From Phycisphaerae bacterium (lineage in GTDB: Bacteria; Planctomycetota; Phycisphaerae; Sedimentisphaerales; Anaerobacaceae), in contig JAUWAY010000001.1 in assembly GCA_030601845.1 (NCBI GenBank), positions 1 to 64,000 on the forward strand: DNA of 64,000 nucleotides, in the 5' to 3' direction. The position numbers and the translations under genes are program-made. This document shows positions 37,489-46,790 of the stretch, one piece after another. Every line of letters starts with the position of its first letter. Position 1 is the first letter of the stretch. Below the pieces are notes generated by a model. That model was not told the DNA's origin, did not search any database, and worked only from the letters and a program-made list of their open reading frames with translations.

Positions 37489-39414
37489 TTAGTTGGTGCC
37501 ACTTGGATTAAGATACTCGAATTCGAAGAAGAAGCCGTCCGGCCTGCTAACGCCGTAAAAAGTGGACAGGCCAAAATACTTACGCACAATATCGTAATCG
37601 GGCAAAAGGTCGAATTTAAACAAATCCAGTCCTATTTGCGAAAACATCAAAGCCGGATTGGGGACCATCGGGATGGTCGCCCCGCCCGTCTTGATGGGCG
37701 GGGTGGTGCTTTCCTTCATCATCCACCATAAGAGTTCGCCGGAGGCCGCGTTGTCTTGCAAACCGGCCATTCCAACAACCGAAGGCAGGGACAATCTGGC
37801 AGAGGTGAACCACTTCGCAGAATCCACTGATACGGACTCGGCACTGCTCAATCTGCGAATGGCCCGCTCAACACCTGCTTCGGCCCCTAAAATCAGATGG
37901 GTGTCGGTGATGGTAAATGCTACCTTAGGCATTTGTGGAGCGATTGGCCCGCCCAGCCCCTCGGAGGGGCGGGGCCCGGCAGGGGCCTGCCCCGTTAGAA
38001 GTCCGTACTGACGATGTGGTCGCTGCTTGCAACTTTCTTCTAACGGGGCCTGCATCGGTGCCCTCCCACCAGGCATAAAAGGCGGCATCAGGGCCAGGAG
38101 GTTAACCACATAAATCGTGTGGCCTAAAAGTTCACGCCTGGCTTCAGGGTTGTTCTGGGTCATCATCCCGTGCAGAAGTGACAGCGATTTTTCAAGAGCG
38201 ATATGGTTACTTGCCGCCAGAGCAACAAGAGTCTCTGTCGGTGTCGAATTTTTGGAGAACGGCTTGTTTATACTCTGGGCGATCACAATCTGTGAGCCAA
38301 GATAGTCGATAATGTCGTCTTTTATTTTCAGCCCGGGCTTGTCCGGCGAATCAGACGTTGGCAGCGGCATATACATCCAGGCAGCGGCCTGAGGCGAGAA
38401 GCTGGTGAGGATATTGCCAAGTGTGCTATAGGCCTTTCCAATATTGAGATTTAGAAACGATACCGAATAGGCCGAGGCGGGAATAAATCGAGGGGCTCTG
38501 AAACCGCCCGACTCAACCTCCAGCATCTTCAGGATACCTTTTTTCCCACCTTCGACTTTCAGGAGTGCTTTGCCGCTACAGGAGCTGCCGGCTCTGCCGA
38601 GGCCAACCGAGAAGCCGAAAGCGGCAGCATTATCAAGACCGAGATTGGCTATTGTGCTTTGCGCTTTGCCGGAGGAATCCTCGGCGATGCCCATCTTGAT
38701 GATTTGTTTTATATTGACATAGAAATCAATGTCGTGATAAGGCCCAACTGCTGCAATGGTGGAGGTATAATCGGCGTCGTCGGCCAGCGTCGGGCTGCTG
38801 GCACCTTTGATATGGGCGATGACAAATTTCAGAACGTCCAGATTTGCGGACACTATCAGGCAGTCATCGATAAAACAATAGCTCAGAGGTTCGGAAGACT
38901 TCCGGATTATCGTTATGATACTGACGCCGCGGTAATCCTCGGTCTTTCGGTGCGAGCCGTCTTCAATCGCCTTTTCGACTTGTTTTTCCACCGCTTCTTT
39001 GATTTTTGCGGTGTTTTCGCCCCACTCGGTTATGAACAAAAACGGCGGCTCGTTGGCTTCTTTCGTCTGCTCGTTGAGCACTAAAGCAACGGCTACTCTA
39101 CCCTCGGGCAATATATCTGCACTGATAACTGCCTCAGCGATTTCGTTATCCAGTTTCCGCACTTTTTCTTGCCGTTTGGTTTTGAAGTCCTCTACAAAGG
39201 CAGCCATCGCCGGGTCTTTGTAGAGTTTGTAAACACTGGTTTTTTCAAACTGCCCTCTGAGCTGACTGAAATTGTCAATATCGGTCAGCAGAACCGTTTC
39301 AGGCGGCAGCAACCTGGCTGTCTTGGGCAGGACCCCGGCCTGTGCAGAGGCCAAGAAGCTAAAAGCTAAAAGCGCAAAACTAAAAACTTTCGCTTTTTTC
39401 GGGAAATGTTTCAT
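37489..39414 (-). CDS. Exported hypothetical protein (DUF3352-like)
   Basis: 641 aa; signal MKHFPKKAKVFSFALLAFSFLASAQAG; LLPPETVLLTDIDNFSQLRGQFEKTSVYKLYKDPAMAAF. Confidence 0.65.
   Translation of the reverse strand: MKHFPKKAKVFSFALLAFSFLASAQAGVLPKTARLLPPETVLLTDIDNFSQLRGQFEKTSVYKLYKDPAMAAFVEDFKTKRQEKVRKLDNEIAEAVISADILPEGRVAVALVLNEQTKEANEPPFLFITEWGENTAKIKEAVEKQVEKAIEDGSHRKTEDYRGVSIITIIRKSSEPLSYCFIDDCLIVSANLDVLKFVIAHIKGASSPTLADDADYTSTIAAVGPYHDIDFYVNIKQIIKMGIAEDSSGKAQSTIANLGLDNAAAFGFSVGLGRAGSSCSGKALLKVEGGKKGILKMLEVESGGFRAPRFIPASAYSVSFLNLNIGKAYSTLGNILTSFSPQAAAWMYMPLPTSDSPDKPGLKIKDDIIDYLGSQIVIAQSINKPFSKNSTPTETLVALAASNHIALEKSLSLLHGMMTQNNPEARRELLGHTIYVVNLLALMPPFMPGGRAPMQAPLEESCKQRPHRQYGLLTGQAPAGPRPSEGLGGPIAPQMPKVAFTITDTHLILGAEAGVERAIRRLSSAESVSVDSAKWFTSARLSLPSVVGMAGLQDNAASGELLWWMMKESTTPPIKTGGATIPMVPNPALMFSQIGLDLFKFDLLPDYDIVRKYFGLSTFYGVSRPDGFFFEFEYLNPSGTN
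37990..38048. repeat. CCCCGTTAGAA...TTCTAACGGGG palindromic element inside a CDS
   Basis: ccccgttagaagtccgtactgacgatgtggtcgctgcttgcaactttcttctaacgggg, read through by the 37489..39414 ORF. Confidence 0.85.
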
Positions 39415-39476
39415 TTTCAGACCTTTCGTTAATTTTAGTTGTTAGTTACTAAATACGACTCACTAATCATTTTACG

Positions 39477-40547
39477 CTAATCACTTTTTTTGAGGAATTT
39501 TGGCTTTTGCTTATTGCGTCTTCTGTCCGGCTGAAGGTATTTATAGCCGGTGTTCGGATTGTCCTTATCATAGGCAAAGGCCTCACGATTTTCTATGAAG
39601 TGCTTTACATAATTGATTGGTATGGCAAAGCCCAGCCCGCCGTAGAATATATATCCCATATTTATAACGCCGATTACCTCGCCGGCCAGATTAAACAAAG
39701 GACCGCCGGAATTGCCGGGATTGATATCGGCATTAGTCTGGATATACAAAAGACCTTCGAAGGCCCTGTTTCTCGTGCTGATGACGCCGTCGGTAACGGT
39801 TCGCTCCAGCCCTAAGGGATTGCCGATTGCGAAGACCTCCTCGCCTACCCTGATGCTGTCGATGTCACCCAGGTATATATGTTTGACCTTTGTATCACCC
39901 AGGTCTTCGACCCTCAATAGTGCCAGGTCAACAAAAGGATTGATGGCTTCGATTTTGACCTTTTTGAATTCCTTTTTCTCAAAGCCGTTCTTCGCCTGCT
40001 GGAACATAGTAACTTCTATCTTGGTTTCTTTTTCTATGACGTGATAATTGGTTATAAGGTAACCATCTTCGTTGATAAAGAACCCTGAGCCCATCCCCGC
40101 CGGGCTTGATACCTTTAGAACCGCCTCGGAGAACGCATCCACGCATCTTTCGATAGTCGTTTTTTTCAGCTCAGCGGTATGATACAACTGCCCCGCCGGT
40201 CGCGGTTTATCGGTTTCCACACCCAGATCATTTACGTCATTGACGTCGGCACCCTCGGCCTCGAGCGATTTATCCCCGCTGTATTCATATTCGAGTATAT
40301 TTTCCTTCGGGATTGTCAGAACCGTTATGCCAATATCCACTATTAGCTGTGTCTCTTTTTCCGCGAGGATATCGCCGGTTAGGGTTTGCCCTTCTTTTAG
40401 AACAATCGTATCAGCCCAACAAAGTGCACAAGCACAGAAGAGCACAAGTGCACATACTAAAGCACATACTTGAGTCTTGGGTCTTGTGTCTTGGGTCTTG
40501 GGTCTTGGGTCTTTCTGCATAATCACTCCCGAATCAACATTTAGCAT
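39477..40547 (-). CDS. HtrA/DegP-like trypsin-family serine protease (no obvious PDZ)
   Basis: GSGFFINEDGYLITNYHVIE (His), VDLALLRVE (Asp), NPGNSGGPLFNLAGEVIGV (Ser). Confidence 0.9.
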   Translation of the reverse strand: MLNVDSGVIMQKDPRPKTQDTRPKTQVCALVCALVLFCACALCWADTIVLKEGQTLTGDILAEKETQLIVDIGITVLTIPKENILEYEYSGDKSLEAEGADVNDVNDLGVETDKPRPAGQLYHTAELKKTTIERCVDAFSEAVLKVSSPAGMGSGFFINEDGYLITNYHVIEKETKIEVTMFQQAKNGFEKKEFKKVKIEAINPFVDLALLRVEDLGDTKVKHIYLGDIDSIRVGEEVFAIGNPLGLERTVTDGVISTRNRAFEGLLYIQTNADINPGNSGGPLFNLAGEVIGVINMGYIFYGGLGFAIPINYVKHFIENREAFAYDKDNPNTGYKYLQPDRRRNKQKPKFLKKSD

Positions 40548-40603
40548 ATAGCATTTGCCGTATTTGCCATTATAGCGCTTATCTGTCTTTAACGCAAATG
40601 GAA

Positions 40604-40798
40604 AAAGTACCTAAAGTGAGCTAAAGTGCCTAAAATGTTTGCGACTCTTGTTTAAGGTTGTGGATGCTCGTATCGAAGCTCGTCATAGAAGCTCGAAGCT
40701 CGTTTTTTTCGAGCATCCAGTCTCCAGTTTCCAGCTTCGATACCAGTTTCGATAACGACAAACGAGCTTCCACAGCAAGGGCAAACTTTAGGCACTTG
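40604..40798 (+). repeat. Iteron-bounded repeat element, copy A
   Basis: aagtacctaaagtgagctaaagtgcctaaaatgtttgcgactcttgtttaaggttgtggatgctcgtatcgaagctcg...cgagcatccag...caaactttaggcactt. Confidence 0.9.
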
Positions 40799-40828
40799 AA
40801 ACGTCTTGGTGCCTTTGTGGCTTCGTGG

Positions 40829-41875
40829 CTAAAATTCTCTGCGTTTTCTCAGCAGCACTACCCCGCCTAATCCTAACAACAAAACCGTCCCCGGCTCCGG
40901 AACCCATAAGACCGCATGGTAATCGCCTGCATTCGTCTTGGCGCATCCGACGATGCGTCCTGCTGAATCGATATCGTAGGCCCATGAGTAAATATATCCT
41001 TCTGGCGGCAGGAGACGGTGCAGGTCTACGAAACTCTCGGCTGTGCCCTCCCATAGTAAAGCGTGGTCTTTGTTACCAGTGGAGCCACCTCGCCCATAGC
41101 CTACCTGCTGACCCCCACAGATACCGAAGGCGCTCGAGCGTGTGAATCCGTCGGGGTGAAGGTCAATGACACTTTCGGCTGTACCCGACCATAGTAAAGC
41201 ATGGTAATTGCCCTCGCCTACCTGCTGACCGCCACAAATGTCGTGCGCCCGCGACGAAGTCAAACCAGTGGGATTAAGGTCAACGGCACTTTCCGCCGTG
41301 CCATACCACAATAAAGCGTGCCCATCTCCATCGCCTACCTGCTGACCACCCCAGACACCGCGGGCAAGCGAGCTTGTGAAACCACTGGGGTTGAGGTCAA
41401 CGACACTTTCAGCCGTCCCTGACCATAGTAAGGCGTGGTATTCACCACCAGTGATGCTACCGTGCCCGTAACCTACCTGCTGACCGCCTGAGATACCACG
41501 GGCCTCCGAGTACGTGAACCCACTGGGGTTGAGGTCAACGACACTTTCGGCCGTACCCGACCACAGTAAAGCGTGGCCGTTCCCCCAGCCTACCTGCTGA
41601 CCGTCCCAGATATCATAGGCCACAGAGTAGTCGAATCCGCTTGGGTGTAGGTCAACGCAACTTTCAGCCGTGCCCGACCACAGTAAAGCGTGGGAATCCC
41701 GCGGATCAGTATTCCAACCCCCGCCTACCTGCTGACCGCCTGATACACCTCGGGCTTCCGACTCATCGAACCCGCTGGGGTGTAAGATAACCGCTTCATA
41801 GACTACGGCCTGCGCAGCAGTTGCCGCTGTTAATAAAACAAACACCAAAACAGAAATCCTTGCTAATTTGTCCAT
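40829..41875 (-). CDS. PEP-CTERM sorted extracellular protein with HAF-type tandem repeats
   Basis: Repeats of (A/S)xGxxxGGQQVGxGxxHALLWSGTAESVVDLNPSGFTxS; C-term VPEPGTVLLLGLGGVVLLRKRREF. Confidence 0.9.
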   Translation of the reverse strand: MDKLARISVLVFVLLTAATAAQAVVYEAVILHPSGFDESEARGVSGGQQVGGGWNTDPRDSHALLWSGTAESCVDLHPSGFDYSVAYDIWDGQQVGWGNGHALLWSGTAESVVDLNPSGFTYSEARGISGGQQVGYGHGSITGGEYHALLWSGTAESVVDLNPSGFTSSLARGVWGGQQVGDGDGHALLWYGTAESAVDLNPTGLTSSRAHDICGGQQVGEGNYHALLWSGTAESVIDLHPDGFTRSSAFGICGGQQVGYGRGGSTGNKDHALLWEGTAESFVDLHRLLPPEGYIYSWAYDIDSAGRIVGCAKTNAGDYHAVLWVPEPGTVLLLGLGGVVLLRKRREF

Positions 41876-41930
41876 AATCGAAACTCCTCCTGAAAAAACT
41901 GCTGTTTTGTTACATTTGATTCGATGACTT

Positions 41931-42010
41931 GTCATTGCGAGGCCTGAAAGGCCGTGGCAATCTCTGGCCTTCGAACGATAGAGATTGCTTCGCTCCGCTC
42001 GCAATGACAA
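41931..42010. repeat. Common dispersed palindromic repeat (cattgcgagg...caatctc...gagattgcttcgctccgctcgcaatgaca)
   Basis: tgtcattgcgaggcctgaaaggccgtggcaatctctggccttcgaacgatagagattgcttcgctccgctcgcaatgaca. Confidence 0.8.
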
Positions 42011-42340
42011 CCATAAAATGCCCTTTCTATGGCCTGATAATGCCAAAAACCAGGCGCAAAAACCCTGAAATAGGGCTCATCTCCAAATCCGTTTGGTTAA
42101 ATTCAGGCGGGAAAGCTCGAAATAAAATCAGGCTACCGGCCTCCTCCTTCAAATTATAAGACTACACACAATGCTTAAAAAAGTCAAGAAATTTCTCAAA
42201 TTTTCCCGCTTTGCGCCGGCGGTGGAGAATTTTGTTGCAAAACCCCCCTAATCATTGACAATTGAAGAAAACATTAAAAATAATCAATAAAAAATAATAT
42301 TGTCATTCCTGCACAAGCAGGAACAATAATCAATTGAGAA

Positions 42341-43948
42341 ATGGTTTTTACGCTGCAAAGATACATATTTCGCGAGACCTTCAAGGTCTTTATCGTCGCG
42401 GTGGTGGCTTTGACGCTGATGCTGAGTCTGGGCAGTATTCTGCGGCCGGTTCAGGAACACGGCGTAGGGCCCCGCCAGGTGGTTCATTTTATGGGTTATT
42501 TTCTGCCGATAGCCCTGACGTTCGTACTGCCGATAGCCGCTTTGTTCGCGGCCGCTCTGGTTTACGGCCGATTCGCAAGCGATAATGAACTTGATGCCTG
42601 CAAGGCAAGCGGGATTTCTCTGCTGACACTGGTCTATCCAGGCCTGGCACTGGCTATTATGGTGGCGATTGCAAATCTATCTTTGAGTTTCCACGTGGTG
42701 CCGGTCTTCGTACGCCGGGCCGAAACCGCCCTTAAAGCCGACGCAAAGCAGATACTTTTCCGTAATATCCGGCGAAGGGGCTACTATAAACTGCCGCCGG
42801 ACGAACGCTACCGAATCTACGCCGACCAGGCCGACGTGCAAAACAATACGCTTTCGGGTGTAGTCGTCACCGAGGTGAAAAACTCCGAAATAAAAAGAAT
42901 TATCACCGCCGAAAGTGCCAACGTAAATTTCACTCCGCACAAAATATTTAATGAGGTACAAATAACCGCACATAATACATACCAGATAGGCCCTGAGGGC
43001 GAGGGAGGGTTCTCCGCCGAGTGGCTGTCACTGGCGGTCGAATTCGGCTCGCTGTTGGGTGACGATATAAAATTCAAGAAGATTGACGAAATGAAGCGAA
43101 TTCGCGACGTCGACCTGATGCTGTTTTATCCAATTGCAAAACTGGCTCGCCAGGTTTACGCGCAATTTACTGCGGAACTGCTGGCCGAAGATATCGCCGA
43201 GACAATAGCCGCCGGTCCCAGCAGTTTCTACAAACTGCACAGCGGTCGCAGGTTTGTCGAATTTACCGCCAACAGTTGCACGGTTGGAGACGAAAAGCAG
43301 GTGCTGCTGTCCGGAGACGTTGTGGTCACCGAATCTGATGCGGTCAGCAAACAACCTATAGGGACACTGCGATGCACAAGGGCGCAGCTTGTTATCGAAG
43401 GCGACGAACTGGCACCAACTTTGACAATGGACCTCTACAACCCCACGTTGAAGCGTGCGGACGGCTCAGAGGATTTGAAAATGCGACATATCATTCGCGG
43501 CCTGGTTTTGCCCACAACCGTAACGAATAAATTCACAAGCGAGGACGTTTTGAAAACTATCAGTCCCGCCTCGACCGGCCTGGCACTGAAGAGAGAACCA
43601 AGCCCGAAACTGAAGAGTCTGCAAGATGAGCTTCAAAAAAGAATATGGAACACATTGGCTGAAATAAAGGCGGAATTACATACCCGGCTGGTTTTCGGAA
43701 TAGGTTGCATACCGGTGATATTGATTGGCATCGGACTTGGTATTATCTTAAAAGGTGGACACTTGCTCAGCGCTTTTGGCGTAAGCTCGGTGCCCGCTGC
43801 GGTCTTGATAGTCTGCATAATGATGGGCAAAAACATTACCAAAAACCCCGGTGCACAGGCGGGCTCAGGTATTATATTGATGTGGGCAGCCCTGGTGTTT
43901 TTGTCCTTGTTAGCCGTCGTAATATACCGAAAACTGTTGAAAAACTAA
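42341..43948 (+). CDS. LptF/LptG (YjgP/YjgQ) family permease
   Basis: QRYIFRETFKVFIVAVVALTLMLSLGSIL; FLPIALTFVLPIAALFAAALVYGRFASDNELDACKASGISLL. Confidence 0.9.
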   Translation: MVFTLQRYIFRETFKVFIVAVVALTLMLSLGSILRPVQEHGVGPRQVVHFMGYFLPIALTFVLPIAALFAAALVYGRFASDNELDACKASGISLLTLVYPGLALAIMVAIANLSLSFHVVPVFVRRAETALKADAKQILFRNIRRRGYYKLPPDERYRIYADQADVQNNTLSGVVVTEVKNSEIKRIITAESANVNFTPHKIFNEVQITAHNTYQIGPEGEGGFSAEWLSLAVEFGSLLGDDIKFKKIDEMKRIRDVDLMLFYPIAKLARQVYAQFTAELLAEDIAETIAAGPSSFYKLHSGRRFVEFTANSCTVGDEKQVLLSGDVVVTESDAVSKQPIGTLRCTRAQLVIEGDELAPTLTMDLYNPTLKRADGSEDLKMRHIIRGLVLPTTVTNKFTSEDVLKTISPASTGLALKREPSPKLKSLQDELQKRIWNTLAEIKAELHTRLVFGIGCIPVILIGIGLGIILKGGHLLSAFGVSSVPAAVLIVCIMMGKNITKNPGAQAGSGIILMWAALVFLSLLAVVIYRKLLKN

Positions 43949-44002
43949 CAACGCGTATCTCGAACGCGATACGATATACGCAATACGACATACGGGATTG
44001 GT

Positions 44003-45106
44003 ATGAAGATATTAGACAGATATGTCGCAAAGAATTTTCTGATTGGTTACGCAATCGCTTTTTGCGTGCTTATAGGGCTGCGGATAATTATTGATTTGTT
44101 CGTGAACCTCGATGAATTTACCGAGCACGCCGACCTTGGTGCCCTGGTTGTTATTAAAAACATATTGACCTTTTATGGTCTGAACAGCACGCTTTACTTT
44201 CGTGACTTTGCCGGAATGATAACCGTAGTCGCCGCCGCCTTTTCACTGGGCAAGATGGTCCGCTCCAATGAGTTGGTCGCGGTAATGGCCTCAGGAGTCA
44301 GTCTAAAGCGGGTGATTGAGCCGATAGTCATCCTTGCATTATTGCTGACAGCATTGTTTGTAATTGACCAGGAGTTTATAATACCGCCACTTGCCGACAA
44401 ACTTGTGCGTACCCAAGACGCAACTCCAGGACAGGAATCCTATGATGTAGACTTTATTACCGACGGCAACGGTTCACTGATTTGCTCTCCGAGCTTTGAC
44501 CCGGCAACAGCAACGCTGCATAAGCCGACTATCATCACACGCTCGAAAATTCCCGACTCACCCATCTGGCAGGTAACCGGCCGAATATCAGCAGAAAAGG
44601 CCGTATACAATCCCCAAACACGCAGGTGGGATTTAACTAACGGAAGATTGACAGAAAAAGACCCTCTCAGCGGCAGCAAGCCAATCGCTTCTTATGCCAG
44701 TGACATTACTCCAAAAGATATTCCTGTCAGACGCAAAGCCAGACACAAAACTTTGCTAAGTTGGCGACAGTTGGCTGTTCTTGCAGCCCAGGCGCAGCAG
44801 GGAGCAAAAATCAAAGACCTGCGCCAGCTTTACGCCCAGAAGCACTCTCGTGTTACTGAGCCGATTATCAATCTGACGATGCTTATGCTGGCTCTGCCGA
44901 TTCTGGTTTGTCGCGACCCAAAGTCGATGAAGTCTGCCATTATGATTAGCTTCGCTGCGACGGCCGGCTGTTTCATCACAACCTTTATCTGCAAAATGCT
45001 CGCCCCCGAGGCCGACACCTTTTATCGAATCGGATTCTGGGCCTGGCTGCCGATCTTTATCTTCCTGCCAATCGCCTTTATCGAATGGGATTCAATGAAA
45101 ACATAA
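44003..45106 (+). CDS. LptF/LptG family permease (second paralogue)
   Basis: MKILDRYVAKNFLIGYAIAFCVLIGLRIIIDLFVNLDEF; SLGKMVRSNELVAVMASGVSLKRVIEPI. Confidence 0.92.
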   Translation: MKILDRYVAKNFLIGYAIAFCVLIGLRIIIDLFVNLDEFTEHADLGALVVIKNILTFYGLNSTLYFRDFAGMITVVAAAFSLGKMVRSNELVAVMASGVSLKRVIEPIVILALLLTALFVIDQEFIIPPLADKLVRTQDATPGQESYDVDFITDGNGSLICSPSFDPATATLHKPTIITRSKIPDSPIWQVTGRISAEKAVYNPQTRRWDLTNGRLTEKDPLSGSKPIASYASDITPKDIPVRRKARHKTLLSWRQLAVLAAQAQQGAKIKDLRQLYAQKHSRVTEPIINLTMLMLALPILVCRDPKSMKSAIMISFAATAGCFITTFICKMLAPEADTFYRIGFWAWLPIFIFLPIAFIEWDSMKT

Positions 45107-45110
45107 TATA

Positions 45111-45333
45111 AAGTGCCTAAAGTTTGGAGTGACTAAAGTGAGCTAAAGTTTGCTCTTGCAGTGGAAGCTCGTTTGTCGTTGTCGAAACTGGTATCGAAGC
45201 TGGAAACTGGAGGTTAGATGCTCGAAAAAAAACGAGCTTCGAGCTTCTATGACGAGCTTCGATACGAGCATCCACAACCTTAAACGAGAGTCGCAAACAC
45301 TTTAGGCACTTTAGTTCACTTTAGACACTTTAG
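45111..45333 (-). repeat. Iteron-bounded repeat element, copy B (inverted); overlaps thiC 3' end
   Basis: aagtgcctaaagtttggagtgactaaagtgagctaaagtttgctc...gatgctcgaaaaaaaacgagcttcgagcttctatgacgagcttcgatacgagcatcc...gtcgcaaacactttaggcactttagttcactttagacactttag. Confidence 0.9.
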
Positions 45334-46617
45334 AATTTCTCTGTTTATTCTGACGCTGCACCATTGTCGGCCGCACATAGAGCAGTAATCGGCTGACGGC
45401 AATTCCCCGGCCCCCATCTCTTTACAGGCCTCGCGGTGCATCCTTTCAGCTGTCTGCGGGTCAAGCGACTCAGCTAAATGCGTTTTCCAGTCCAGATTCG
45501 TCCGTGCGGTGCTCAATTTCTTATCTCTATCGGCGGCACCTTTGAGGCCACGAGCGATATCAGCGGCGTGGGCTGCGATTTTGGATGCAACTACACCGGC
45601 TCGAACATCATCGGCGTTTGGCAGGCCCAGATGCTCTCTCGGCGTTACATAGCACAAAAATGATGCGCCATAAAAGGCGGCGGCGGTTCCGCCAATCGCT
45701 GATGTTATGTGGTCGTAGCCGGCTGCGATATCCGTTACCAGAGGCCCCAGAACATAAAACGGCGCACCGTGGCAGATTTGCTGCTGGATTTCCATATTGT
45801 ACTGTATCTGGTCAAACGGCACGTGACCCGGACCTTCGACCATAACCTGACAGCCCCCCTCCTGCGCCCGAATGGTCAGCTCGCCCAGGGTCTTCAGCTC
45901 CGCAATCTGGGCCTGGTCGGTCGCATCGGCAATCGCACCAGGGCGAAGACCGTCACCGAGAGAAAAGCAAATATCGTATTCGGCCATCAAGGCACACAAA
46001 TCGTCAAACATTTCGTACAGTGGATTTTGCCTGTTGTGATGTATCATCCATTTGGCTAATAGTGCTCCGCCCCGGCTTACAATACCCCCAACTCTTCTTT
46101 CAAGCAACGGCAGGTATTCTTTTAATACGCCGGCGTGAATGGTGAAAAAGTCAACGCCCTGCTTGGCCTGTTTTTCTATAACATCCAGGATTATTTTCGT
46201 ATCTATCTCCTCAACGTCCCTTCCTTCTATAACCTGATAGATTGGCACTGTTCCGAAAGGCACCAGGCACCGGGCCAGCAATTGCTCACGCGTATCATCG
46301 AGGTTGCCGCCGGTACTTAAATCCATAATCGTATCGGCCCCGACCGCCAGCGCCGCCTTCATTTTTTCAATTTCAGCTTCCACCAAGTAGCAGACACTGC
46401 TTGTGCCGATATTTGCGTTTACCTTTGTGCTGACCGCCCGCCCTATACCGATTGGCGCCAAATTGGCTTTCAGATGCAGCTTGTTCGCAGGTATTACCAA
46501 CCGGCCGGCGGCAAGCTCGGCGCGGATAAGCTCAGCTTCTACGCTTTCGCTCTCCGCCACCAACTTAATCTCGTCACTAATTGTTCCGGCTCGTGCTATT
46601 TGTAGTTGCGTTGCCAT
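45316..46617 (-). CDS. thiC: Phosphomethylpyrimidine synthase ThiC
   Basis: NANIGTSSV, DLSTGGNLDDTREQLL, HAGVLKEYLPLLERRVGGIVSRGG, SADYCSMCGRQWCSVR; start at MATQLQ. Confidence 0.96.
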   Translation of the reverse strand: MATQLQIARAGTISDEIKLVAESESVEAELIRAELAAGRLVIPANKLHLKANLAPIGIGRAVSTKVNANIGTSSVCYLVEAEIEKMKAALAVGADTIMDLSTGGNLDDTREQLLARCLVPFGTVPIYQVIEGRDVEEIDTKIILDVIEKQAKQGVDFFTIHAGVLKEYLPLLERRVGGIVSRGGALLAKWMIHHNRQNPLYEMFDDLCALMAEYDICFSLGDGLRPGAIADATDQAQIAELKTLGELTIRAQEGGCQVMVEGPGHVPFDQIQYNMEIQQQICHGAPFYVLGPLVTDIAAGYDHITSAIGGTAAAFYGASFLCYVTPREHLGLPNADDVRAGVVASKIAAHAADIARGLKGAADRDKKLSTARTNLDWKTHLAESLDPQTAERMHREACKEMGAGELPSADYCSMCGRQWCSVRINREILKCLK

Positions 46618-46724
46618 TGCTTTTCCTTTTTTGCCACCAAGACACCAAGATATATTCCCCACGCATAAGTGTGGGGTCTCTTTCTTTCTTCGTGCCTTTA
46701 TGTCTTCATGGCTAATTTCTCCAA

Positions 46725-46756
46725 AACAAAAAAATCGCCTCAGCAGGAAGCGATTT
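46725..46756 (-). terminator. Intrinsic terminator, putative TPP riboswitch expression platform
   Basis: Minus strand AAATCGC TTCCTGCTGAG GCGATTT then TTTTTGTTTT. Confidence 0.75.
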
Positions 46757-46790
46757 AATTGTCTAAGTCTCGTTGTCTATTTTCAAGTTC

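Noticed and set aside
40829-41875. Possible CRISPR-like array from regularly spaced GGTCAACG(A/G)CACTTTC(A/G/C)GCCGT repeats
   Set aside because: Repeats are in-frame protein repeats (GTAESVVDLNPSGF) in a PEP-CTERM protein; spacers are not unique.
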